From: Chlorops oryzae
Lineage: Eukaryota > Arthropoda > Insecta > Diptera > Chloropidae
Reading direction: 5' to 3'
Assembly (NCBI GenBank): GCA_020466095.1
Contig: CM035808.1
Span: 40,767,555 to 40,831,554 of the forward strand
DNA: 64,000 nucleotides
This document shows positions 34,660 through 46,000 of the stretch, one piece after another; position 1 is the first letter of the stretch, and each line of letters starts with the position of its first letter. The translations under genes and the position numbers were made by a program. Under the pieces are notes generated by a model. It was not told where the DNA came from and searched no databases. It worked only from the letters and a program-made list of their open reading frames with translations.

Positions 34660-35964
34660 GGAGCTTTAATCACAAAAATGTTTTGGGAACACTGCGCTAA
34701 AGGGGTACATATATTTTGGTCAGCTGATACATTTTATATATTTAATTTTTTTATATTACAAGTTTGAAAACTCGCAAACAAACTGGTGGATACAATTTTT
34801 ATTGATTGTAAAAAAATTATACATATATGTACATATGTTAAGTGAATTTCTTATTTATACTTTAGGTCCCAACGTCCTTGTTTGAAGAAAATTTTAGACA
34901 TTTAATGCCTTGGTATTCATTGAAGGTATTATTTTATGCCAGTTAAGGACGCATGAATCTAATGGGTTAAGAGAATAACAATTAGGAAAAAAAAAGTTAT
35001 TTTAAATGAACTGATTACGTAAACATATTATTGAGCTGGGCTCTAAATATTCCTGAGGAATCTTTCCCTACGCATTTGAAAAATATCTTCGTTTCTTAGC
35101 ACACCACGAAGAACTATAAAGGGAACAGGAACTTCGAATGTTCTTAAAAAGGTCATCACTTTCTTTCTGTTATTGACGCTTGGAATACTTCCCTTTTTCG
35201 CCGACCAAAAAACTCCCGGGGAATATTCGATTTAGAATACGGCTGATTCTGAAATTAATTTCACAACAATTTCGGAGACTTTCTCGAAAGATTACTTTTA
35301 ATCGCTCTACTCCAGATTATCCATAGTAGACCTCAAAAGCGGGCATTATTTTGAACAGGCTTTGAATTAGCGGTTATCAGCGGTTTACTGCTGATGGCGA
35401 TAGACGCATCATAGATAAATAATATATATATATATAGGTATATATGCACTGACAACAAACGATAAAAAAGTTATATTTGGGATCGTATAATAAAGCAGCG
35501 CATATGCCTCTATATAACGTACGAATATACAAAATAATCGAGCGTTCCTCTTGTGTTTATATAGCTAAAGCGCTGCAGTGAGATATTTAGTGAGCGATCG
35601 AGTTCGTAATTGTGCGGATCATTTAGTCGGGTGCGTTAGTATCTTACCGTGGAAGCGATCAAAAGCTGTGTTTTCTGCAATATTTAAATAATGTTTTTTT
35701 GTTTTTTTCTAAGAAGAAGAGCATGATAGCTCTGGAGACAGTGGAAAAAGCCTAAAATTTATATGAATGAAATAAATGCTGAAAAAAAAAAGAAATAATC
35801 GGAAATCCTCAAGTCAGAAAATTTGTAAATAATTTTGAGCCTTCCGGATATTTTCATGGCACTAGTTTCGTTTAAAAAGACGATAGTTCTAATATATCAA
35901 CTGAAGTAAATTCATTGGAATTTCTTTCCGTTCTTAGCTTCCATCGCATTTACGTCTTTCTATC
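34660..35964. other. Spacer between aminoacylase copies 3 and 4
   Basis: No gene recognised. Part of about 35155-35240 (TGGAATACTTCCCTTTTTCG) resembles about 4945-5030. A short TATA microsatellite lies near 35424-35447. Confidence 0.5.
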
Positions 35965-37613
35965 ATGACTTCGTGGGAGACTCACGAGGAAATTCAATTG
36001 TTCCGTGAATATTTGCGCATACCCAGCGTACATCCAAACATCGACTACAGTAAGAAGACAAATTATTCTAGAGGATTATGTAAATTGTATTATTTTCTAT
36101 GTAGAACCATGTGTCGAGTTCCTTAAACGCCAGGCGGCTAGTTTGGACCTTCAAGTTCAAGTGTTTTATCCAGCTAAGCCCGACAAACCCGTAGTGGTTT
36201 TAACATGGGCAGGAAAGCAGCCCGAACTGCCTGCAATCATGCTCAACTCGCACATGGATGTCGTACCAGTTTTTGAAGATAAATGGACTCATCCACCATT
36301 TGCTGCTGAAATGGATGCCGAGGGGAGAATCTTCGCACGCGGATCTCAGGATATGAAATGCGTTGGCATGCAATATTTGGCCACGATACGTGCTTTGAAG
36401 AAAAAGGGAATCACATTGAAACGTACTCTCCATTTGACGTTTGTTCCAGGTAAGACTGAAAGCACTACAATCATAATTAATCATACGAATTTATTTTAAT
36501 TGGACTCTGTGGTATAAATTTTGATAAGAACCGCTATTAAGATAAAATTCGTTTGCTTAATTAAATTAGGAAAAAATTTGTGTTATTTAAAACTCGAATT
36601 TTTATTTTTTTTTTTTACATTTTAGAAGAGGAAATTGGCGGTAAGGAAGGACTAGGCGAGTTCGTGAAGACAGATGCTTTCAAAAATCTAAATATTGGAT
36701 GTTCTCTTGATGAAGGTTATGCCTCGCCAAACGATACATATCCAATTTTCTATGCGGAACGCAGCATTTGGCGTATGTATACTGACAAATAATTTTTTTT
36801 TTTAATTCCTTTGAATATCCTTAAGTCCAGACTATCGCCACCTAGCCCAATAATAAATTGTTTGTAAAAATTTTCAGAGGTAAATTTCAAAATCACCGGG
36901 AATGCCGGCCACGGTTCACTTCTGCTGAAGAACACCGTTGGAGAAAAATTACATTATTTAATGGATAAGTTAATGGGACTGAGACAGCAAGAATCTAAGC
37001 GGTTGGCAGATAATCCAAAGCTCACGATCGGTGATGTCACAACAGTAAACTTAACCATTGTCCGAGGTGGAGTCCAAAGCAATGTAATACCCCCAACGAT
37101 GGAAGCATGCTTTGATATTCGAGTCGCCATTACTGTTGATCATGATGCTTTCGAAAATCAGGTATTTCGTTGGCATAAAAGGCCTTTAAGCCAATTAATA
37201 TTTCATTTTCACTTTCAGCTCCGTCGTTGGTGTGAGGAGGCTGGCGGAGGAATACAATTGGAATTTATTAACAAAGAGCCAAAAGTGCCAGCAACGAAAT
37301 TGGATGCATCAAATAGCTTCTGGGTCGCTTTCAAAAACGCTATTGACGAGCTGTTAGTTGACGTGAAATAAAAATAAAAATTAATATTAAAAATTTCGAA
37401 TTTTTCAGTGGACTCAAAGTAACAACTCAAGTTTTCCCTGGTGGCACTGACAGTCGATATGTCCGTGAAGTTGGTGTTCCGGCTATTGGTTTTTCACCTA
37501 TGAATAATACACCAGTTCTGTTGCACGATCATGATGAGTTCATCAAAGCGGAAACCTATCTGCGCGGTATACAGATCTATGAGAAACTCATTCCAGCTGT
37601 CGCTAATGTCTAA
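35965..37613 (+). CDS. Aminoacylase-1 copy 4
   Basis: Six exons, 35965-36049, 36105-36449, 36626-36772, 36878-37161, 37219-37352 and 37409-37613, give 399 residues, exon lengths identical to copy 3. Key residues are present: SHMDVVPVFEDKW, ARGSQDMKCVGMQY, EEEIGGKEGLGEF, CSLDEGYASP, GNAGHGSLLLKNT and LLHDHDEFIKAETY; the aromatic in ERSIW is kept. The intron 5 donor is GTTAGT. The 85 bases before the ATG resemble those of copy 2 (CATCGCAT..., TATCATGACTTCGTGGGAGA), so promoter-proximal sequence was duplicated too. Exons 1-2 and intron 1 differ from copy 3 at only about five to seven sites over some 430 bp. Confidence 0.92.
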
Positions 37614-38856
37614 TTTAGGAAGAAAATGTTATTTTGTCTGTTATTATGTTGCTTGGATATTTTAAAATATTAGCGTTTAACATTCAGGGGTATTCTTTTT
37701 CATGCAATCCTCGGTGGGCTGCCATTTTTAATTTGGAAACGTGAAGGGAAGAAAGTTATGTCATATACATACATACATACTATATGGATTTTCGTATCCA
37801 TGGAAGCATGTGTTGTGTGAATATAAATAATTTTAAAAATTAAAATAAAAATATTTTTGTCCATTAATCCTGATAGCAAGCTATAAATACACGAGAGACT
37901 TTTCGGGAGATTACACCCCTCTGTCGCCATATTTACTAATGTGCACTCCCAACACACCGAATTAGTGTGCTAGAATGTTTTGAGTACTCACTCAATTTTG
38001 TAATAAGCATTTTGCGTTGAAATTTTTTAATGTTTTCTTTAGTATACAACCTTTAGGTTTTGATTAAAGATTATGCAATCTGTGCCCTTTTCAAGAGAGG
38101 AGTTCGAAAAATAAGTAGTTTTTGTATTCATTTTAGCATGATTTGTTATAAGTACTTGAGCCATTGGTTTGGTCGAGCTAGAATTTTTCTACATCATGAA
38201 AAGTTCATATCAGCTGTTTGTTTTGTAACAAACATTCGGTCACATTCGCGATGATGCTCTTTGTAGCGTTGTGAAGACCAAAGGAAAATTTCACGTAAGA
38301 TTTTGAAATATATATAAACCATATTTTATCGAAAAAACTGAGTTTTAAAAAAAATTTGACGAACACTTATACATGTATATGAAATATACCCAAACTTTGG
38401 TACAGTTACAAGATTTGAAAAGATTTGTTAGACCGGATCCGGAATTTCTCGGGGCGTGCTACGTTTTGATTTTGCCATAAGAATGCATGCAACGGGGGCC
38501 TACTTCAACTCACAAGCAAGTTGTTGTAGAGTGCCACAATAGTATATATGCTGTCGCTTTCAGAAGAAAATTTCACCCATAGGTACATACATATCTTTTT
38601 AGCTTGCTGCAGCCGGCTTCGAGGAACAGTTTTGTAAATTAAGAGTAAAGTCCAGTAATACGACATCGCGCTGCGTCAGACGTGAGCATGCAGTTGTCCA
38701 AATAATTTGAATTATTTCATTTTTTGAATATTCCTGTTGTGAGACAGCTACGAAGAAATAGTAGTAATGCCCATCGGGAGATTTTTGTAGCGCTGGAGCC
38801 TTCACGACAAATTAGACTTAATTAAAAAAAAAAAAAAACAATAAATTAAAACAACA
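37614..38856. other. Intergenic, no gene recognised
   Basis: AT-rich spacer with a short CATA microsatellite near 37766. Open frames at 37700-37957 and 38599-38805 (minus) lack any family signal. Confidence 0.5.
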
Positions 38857-40351
38857 ATGGCCCAAACTCAGAAATATATGCGCAATTGGGATCTGGGAAG
38901 TGCTATTCGTACACAAGATAAACAATAAAATTAATTATCCCATTTACGTGTGACGGAAAGAATCCGTGTATAAAACTAGTGAGTTACCTAGATTAAACGC
39001 AAATTTTCTTTGTCTCTCAGTTGACGCAAGCTAGATGGTGTACACACAGCCATTTGTATATTGCAATGCGTCGCGTTAAATGTCCGCGCACGTTACGCGT
39101 ACCGAACTGTCGAATATTGGAGTTGAATTTAATTGGGTTTGAAATATTTAACCGAAAATGGCAAGTGCTAATAAATAGGGTAAGCTGGAAACTCCTTGTA
39201 AATTCTTTCAAAATTGGGACCCAAACGGAAAAAACGTAATTAAATCCCCCACTTCACCAAATAAAAGTTTCCAAACGGAACTTTGATTTTTGAAAAATTT
39301 TGGGTTCGTCCAGTTCGAAACGGAAGCCGAAGCCAACAAGGCAATTTCTGCTATAAACGGGTCGATGTTCAAAGGATCCACACTAACCTGTCAATCAGGT
39401 GCACTGAAACCACAACCAAACTCAAAGCGTCAAATCCAAATGTCAAGCGTATTGATGGAACAAATGCCGCAGCCAAGATCAGATACCACAGCCGACTACA
39501 ATGACTGCGAAATTATCGTTCTCGATAGAAGTAATACGTAAGTGCATTAAATACAATTGCAATGATTCGATACATAAAGATACATTCAATATTCTCTTAC
39601 TTCTAGGGAATATGCGGAATATATTGAATCGCGTTTAAAGCGGCTAAATATGCGAGTGGATTTGCTTTTTCCGAATGCAGATGTTCCATTGAGTAAAGTG
39701 TTGAGCAACATTTCTGCTCGTCGCTGCTTGTATGCAGTTTTGGTGACCAACCAACATGAAGAGCTGAATAGCATCACTGTCAACATACTTCATGGAGTAC
39801 CCGCTGAACACCGAAATATGCCATTAGAAGATGCAATGGCATTAATTGGTACAGACTTTCGGCGCAAAATTATGTTAGATAGTCAAGCTAGTCAAGCCCC
39901 GATGGTAAATGTTCGACCTGCCCATAATGTCATTGATAAACCGATGCCTGTCGTGCCGGCCATTAAAGATCGTCATCCGGAAAATATTCAAGTGCTAATC
40001 AACTTATTAGCTGATAATGTCCGTTTAACTGTATTGCAGTTCAATTGCATTATTGAATATCTTCAGAAGCTACGCGAAGATCAAATCAAAGTGGAATTGG
40101 GATCGGCTGCTGCGTTAAATAAAACCAAAACACCAGATCCAGAGATTGAACTGCAGAAACGTATTCTTGATATTTTGAATAAACCATCGGTAGCTGACAA
40201 TCGTTATCCGCTAATGTACCCAAATCTGGATGCCGTCAAAAATGATTCTGGCCTGATTGAATTACTAAACGACGACCGTGTTCAGAGAGCTATTAATTCA
40301 CTCATGGACTCGAATCTGGTTTCAACTATTCAAGATCTGATGAAATTTTAG
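38857..40351 (+). CDS. NCOA5/Neosin-like RRM protein, 5' part unresolved
   Basis: Two clear coding blocks. The first, about 39293-39537, encodes the second half of an RRM (RNP1 motif KNFGFVQFETEAEANKAISA, then GSMFKGSTLTC) and the start of the NCOA5 core (DYNDCEIIVLDRSNT). The second, 39607-40351, continues TEYAEYIESRLKRLNMRVDL, then YAVLVTNQHEELNSITVNIL, GVPAEHRNMPLEDAMALI, IQVLINLLADNVRLT and a C-terminal helical tail. This order matches human NCOA5, a nuclear receptor coactivator with an anticodon-binding-like domain; the fly family has an added RRM. The RRM front half is not visible: an in-frame stop lies at 39284-39286 and no AG acceptor lies between it and RNP1. An ATG at 38857 opens MAQTQKYMRNWDLGSAIRTQ and stops at 38928; it may be the true N-terminus. 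A frameshift, deletion or assembly error is possible. Confidence 0.7.
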
Positions 40352-40673
40352 AATAAAAAAATTTAAGAAACCTTTTTAGAACTTAATCTGCTAAAATGTA
40401 GTATAATTTACGATTTAGATGTACGATGATGATTACGATGTAGACAGTCTATCGCTTTGCGTTCTTATAAAAGACACATTAAATAACAACCGAAGTGGTA
40501 ACCAGATTGTACGCTGAACTAGGGAGAATTTTCAATAATTTAATAAATTCGTTCGATATAAATTACTAAGGATCGTAATCTTCAACTCGGTTTAAGAACT
40601 TCGAAAGTTTAAATTTTCTAATATATTCTTTTAGTCTTCAAGCCGGTTTAAGTCAAACAAATCTCTTTGCTTT

Positions 40674-40861
40674 ATTTAAATCAAGGTGTATTTAACAAGG
40701 TGATATCAATATTACAACAAATCTGAAACTAAACTGTCAAATTATATAAAATTTTTTGACTTTTTAGTTCCCTTGCAACAACAAAGCAATGTGTTTGTTT
40801 AAGATTTGTTCATATGTTTAATAATATATCACCTTGTTAAATACTACCTTGAATTTAAATT
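40674..40861. mobile_element. Inverted-repeat element with ~34-bp arms
   Basis: The arms 40674-40706 and about 40827-40861 pair with one or two gaps (core GTATTTAACAAGGTGATAT). Non-coding, 188 bp. Confidence 0.6.
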
Positions 40862-42156
40862 TTTCAAAAATTTTCTAATATAAAATTTTATCAAGCGTAG
40901 TTTCAACGTCCCGAAGACAAGCTTTTGACAATTTAAACATTCATTTAAAAGTATACATTTAAACTAAGTTGAAGACAGGCAAATAAAATACTTTTTGACT
41001 CGCCATACTACTTTACTACTCTTTCATTAACGTACTTTTATTTGGTTGTAAATAAATTTTGTTATAGGCTCTTTGTACGGTGAAAATTAACTATTTGGCA
41101 AGCCTACGGAAAGTTCTTTATTTGCATACGTTTATCTGTTTTCAGTATTCACACAAACCTAGGGTATTCCCTTTAAAGTGAAAAGATTGAAAAACCGAAG
41201 AAGTGTAGAATTTTTCAAACAAAAATTAATTGCTTCATATTCGAGGTTTCTTGATTTACGAGTTTTCGAGGTTTGGGAATCCCCCTAATTACATAGTTTT
41301 TCGTTTTCTTCTATTGCTTAACAATCTACTTTAAAAAAAGTGTCCGTTTATTTTATAAAAACTACTTTTTATTAGAATTTTGGTACTTTCTAGATACAAA
41401 AAAAAACAGCACTGCCACCGATGCCGGCTTTTTGAGTACATTTATTCTAGGGTTGATGCATCGTTCCAATTTGGAGCAGCATTAACTATCGATTATAACG
41501 AAAAAAAAATGTCAATGAGACCTTTTACACTAGTCAATTATTGACCGTCAATTTTTATTTTTATTCGCTTTTAGAGTTACATCCGTGTTTCCACGTACGA
41601 AAGAGGGCACAAAAGATCTATCGAGTACGTGCAACCAAAAACTGTTCAAATTTTTTTCTAAGTTCCCGCACTTTTTTCACCCAAAAAGTGAGAATTGACG
41701 TCAATAATTGCCTAGTCTAAAAGGCCTCGATGCTGCCAAAAATTATTGATCTTCTTTTTCCTGATTTTCACACAAATTGCCCTTACAAATTTTCTAGGTT
41801 ATGTCATAAGAAGGGTAAGACGAAAGGAAATTACATCAGTTTACCTTCTGGCCTACATAGTCGATATATTCGAAAGAATAATTTATGTGCAGAAATAAGA
41901 ATTTTAAATAGTTTAGGGCTTTAATGTCGCCAAATCAGATTCGAAAAAAACGTTTTGATGGCATGGGACGCTCGCGGAAGAGAACAAAACGCACAAACGC
42001 AGTGATCAAAGACACTAAAAACCGAAAAACAAATTCTGTTGATTGAAATTGATTTGAAAAGTGATCAAAGACACTAAAAACCGAATTTACTCACGAACAA
42101 GTTTTTTTGTTATTATATATTAAATTAATAATTAATTAATCAAAACCAAAACAAAT

Positions 42157-42172
42157 ATGGATATGCAATCGA
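42157..42172 (+). promoter_or_regulatory. Possible spliced 5' UTR exon end with upstream ORF, CCAR1
   Basis: ATGGATATGCAATCGA is followed by GTGAGT (donor at 42173). Joined to an acceptor at 42966 (CTTTACAG) it gives a nine-codon upstream reading frame (MDMQSRYPY) that stops before the CCAR1 ATG at 43046. This would be a leader exon with a short uORF. It rests on splice motifs only. Confidence 0.4.
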
Positions 42173-42667
42173 GTGAGTAAAAATTCTTATTGAGCACTTT
42201 ATGATTTAGGCTTTATAAGTTCGTTGAATTAATCTTTTGAATTTTCATGAACCCATACACTCTTAGAGGTTAGGTTTGTGCACAAAATAAGGTTTGCGCA
42301 ACGACATTTAAGCTGGATAGAGGGCGTTCTTCCCTCGTTTCATATTACAGTTTTTCGTAGAGTTCGATTGCAGAATATTGCTTGGGATAAAATTCGGATA
42401 TTTTATTGAATATTACAGTGCAGAACTCGATTGCAGAATATTGCAAGGGATAATATTCGGATATTCGAAATAAAACTCGAAAAAAAATTTTTATACCAAA
42501 AAAAATAGAACTCTAAAAGCAATTTTTATTTTATATATAGAACTTATATTATTGTATAAAATAATACAAACAATTTGTATTAAATAAATATAACAATTTG
42601 TATAATATAAATATTATTAAATAAATAATATAATAATACCACATTCCCGCGCGTCATTAGTCCACAA

Positions 42668-42842
42668 AGATTTACGCTATTAACACGTTAGGACATTTCG
42701 ATAATGAAACAAATTTTCGATGGCAAGGGACGCATGGGAAAGTGAGAAAACCGTTCCCATACCACATCCCCGCGCGTCCCTAGTCCACAAAAAGTGCGTT
42801 TCATTATCGAAATGTCTTCATGTGTAAATAGCGTATTTCCTG
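42668..42842. mobile_element. Foldback element upstream of CCAR1
   Basis: The core arms GACATTTCGATAATGAAAC (about 42693-42711) and GTTTCATTATCGAAATGTC (about 42806-42824) are perfect inverted repeats; the wider arms (TTTACGCTATTAACAC / GTGTAAATAGCG) pair partly. Within and before it is a direct repeat with CCGCGCGTC[AC][TC]TAGTCCACAAA (about 42655 and 42767). Confidence 0.65.
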
Positions 42843-43045
42843 TTTATGTCAAAATCTCTAACTTAAATGCTTCATTGCCTGCGATGTGAGGGCTTATTAC
42901 GATCGCATTAGGCTTTACTTTTTTCTGTCATTAATCATAGTATCTATGCTTATTTTATCTTTACAGGATATCCCTATTGAATAGCCATATTGAAAACCTG
43001 TGAGCTGAAAAAAGGATTAATCCGCATTTATTAAGCAAGTGAAAT

Positions 43046-46000
43046 ATGTCTTTTGGTGCTCAACCAAACCAACCATGGCAAAGGAACATAATGCCGTTCC
43101 AAAACGTTGCGCCACAGCAGATGTACATGCAATCCGGTTTCCAGCATGCGGGCCCTATCCCGACGAACCAAATTTATGGTAACGCCGTCGTTGGAAATGT
43201 GTCCGTACCCTACCAGCAGTCGTATAACTCCGTTGGTACAGTTACGAAAATCAATAACGATTGTGGATTGGTCAACGACGAAGTCTTCTTCTACCGCAAT
43301 GTTTGCAAAGGAACAGTACCCAAATTGGGCGAACGAGTTATTTTTGAGTCGAATTTGTCCACTACAGGTCAGTTCAAGTGGAACGCAACGCGCATCCAGT
43401 CGATCGCTCCGCAACCACTGATGTCACAGCCCATCTCGGCGGGACTTAGTTCAGATAAGGGCTCCAGAGGTTATAGCAATGTTCCTCCGCCGGATTATCG
43501 TGCTATATCTCCATCGCGCGATCGCGCTTACCGAGCAGAACGTTTGGATCGTGTAGATCATGCAGATCGATTGGACCGTATGATTGATCGCATAGATCGT
43601 AGTGATCGCAATGATCGTGTAGATCGTTTAGATCGCAATGATCGTGTTGATCGTGACGTTCGTCCAGAACGACGTGATCGCGATCATCGTTCCAGGGAAA
43701 GAGATGAAGTAAGTTGAAATGGACTTCTTTAAAATTTTCATAATACATTTAACGCACAAATACATATTTTCAAGGGTGAACGTGAACGTAAACGACGCCG
43801 TGAAGAGAATGGTCGTTCACGTGAAATATCGCGTGAGAAACGAGCTGCCCATAATCAAATTACCAACACGCGTGGCAATCGCGAAGAGGCACGCCGAGAT
43901 CGTGATCATAGCAATGAGAGAAAAGAGCGTGAGCGTAGAGAACGCATGCGTGAACGCGAGCGTGAGCATGAACGCGAACGTGAACGCGAACGCGAAAAGG
44001 AGCGCAATACTTCGCCGAAAGGACGAGCTCAGCGCGGAATACGCCGCTATAAAGTACAACTTCCAAAGCATAGCTTAGTCTGGTAATACAGTTTGCATAT
44101 TTTTTCATACAATTTTTATTTTTCATCTACATTTTTATCACGTTCTTTTTAGCCACGAATTGACCATTCCTGAGATACGGCAACGTTATCCGTCCTTGTA
44201 CATACCATCTTTATTTTTTCACGCAGACATTATTTGGCCGCAAACATTTACGTTCGAGAAGCCATTCAGCTTGCGTCGCGCCTGTCAATTCCATATTATG
44301 CATGAGACCGTGGAGCCGCTTGTGCCCTTTAAGAAAGAAGAACTCGAACCCAGTGACGTTGACTATTCTTACTCGGCTAAGGTCATTCTAATGGAATGCC
44401 CCTCTTTGGCCGATATATATCAAAAATGCTTTAAAGACGAGGGCGAAGATGGATCCAATCATTTATCACGTCTTATTCGTTTCATTTTTGGATCACGTGG
44501 CGATAATTCACCTATGGCCATCGGTGGCTACTGGAGTCCCTCTTTAGATGGGCCAAATCCAAGCAAGGATCCATCAGTGCTGATTCGCACAGCAATACGA
44601 ACGTGTAGGTCCCTTACAGGCATCGATTTATCCAATTGCACCCAATGGTATGTTATATGAATTTTTTACTTTTAATATTTTTATATTTCATATAATACTG
44701 TGATATCCCGCCGAAGAAAGTCAGTCAAAAGTGTTTTAGACTTTTAATGATGAATTTGCTTTCAGAATTCTAAGAGTTTTTCAAAAAAAAAAAAAAAATT
44801 GATTCTCATTTTAAACAAATTGCCAGGAACATTGGTTAAATTCGAGTGTTTAATGAGTTTTAAAAATTTGAAATAAGTACTTCTTTAGGAGCTGTTTCAC
44901 TTGCTAACTAAAGCGTTTTTACTTCCTGATAATAATACATATTGCTTTTAATGAATTTTCAAAAATAACCCGATGAAAGCACCATCCATTGTTGAAGACA
45001 CACTTCAAAAGAACTTGCTATAAGTTGAGGCAAATAATATTTGAAAAATTTTTCAAAGAAGAGCGGAAAGTTCAGCATCATAGAAAATCCAGTCCTTTTT
45101 TTTCTATCCAAAATTATTTTGGACATATAAGGTTCCGTTTTTGACCATTTGACTAATGCGACAATAGTCGTTTTGACAGTAGACCTCTGGCCTGGTCATG
45201 GTACAATTTCAAGCTTCTCGCACAATTTCCATTGTATATATTACATTATTCGGGCATGCTTGCAGACCAATCTGTGATATTCACAATCTAAATAAATGTA
45301 TTGATTTTGCCTTTAAAAAAACAGCCTAATAATGTGCTTAATTTTTTTTCCAATTAAAATTTTTCTACTTCAAAAAATTTTGAATTTTGAATATGTATAC
45401 CCAATACATTCAAATTCTTAAGAAAAACTTTGGATCGAAAAGCGGGAGGTCAGTTTTGGTTTTAGACCTATAGTTTCTTCGGCAAAGTTGCTTAGAATTT
45501 TCCGTAGATTACGATTTTGGTATACGCCCTATCAACCGTAAATGCGCTTTTAGGGCTAAGCATGAACATAGTATTAAACGTGTATTTGCGTCGAAAACTT
45601 CGAAAAATCGTAAATCAAGAAGGCTTAAAAAATAATGAACGAAATATTGTATGAAAAATTTTACACTTTTACGATTTTTCAATCTTTTCACTTTTAAGGG
45701 AATTACCCTAATTGATTTCGAACTTTTTTATTCGGATTCGATTTTTAGAGCATGCTTGATTATAGTGGTTTGAATGGAAATATCGGTGGAACGTTCTGTT
45801 CTTGGTCCTACTAAACTGCCTTCAATAGATATTTAACAGATGCTTCAAAAAGCTCTTTGAGTTTCGATGAAACAAGCATACATTATTCCCAGGATATGGG
45901 CACCATCAAAAATGCGAGCGAGGAAAGCTTTTATACAAATGAATTCAGTACATTGAAGTATTTAAATGGCAAAAGTGTAAATGCTGTCAAGCATGGAATC

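Larger units (their letters stand above)
40352..43045. other. Intergenic and CCAR1 5' region
   Basis: Holds an inverted-repeat element (40674-40861), a repeat copy shared in reverse with 45590-45718 (about 41160-41275), direct repeats GTGATCAAAGACACTAAAAA at 42002 and 42060, a duplicated GATTGCAGAATATTGC unit near 42368 and 42430, and the foldback at 42668-42842. The open frame at 41730-41924 is not recognisable as a gene. Confidence 0.5.

Noticed and set aside
41730..41924. 64-codon frame starting MLPKIIDLLFPDFHTNCPYK
   Set aside because: Superficially protein-like, but no family, no splice context and it sits among repeats.
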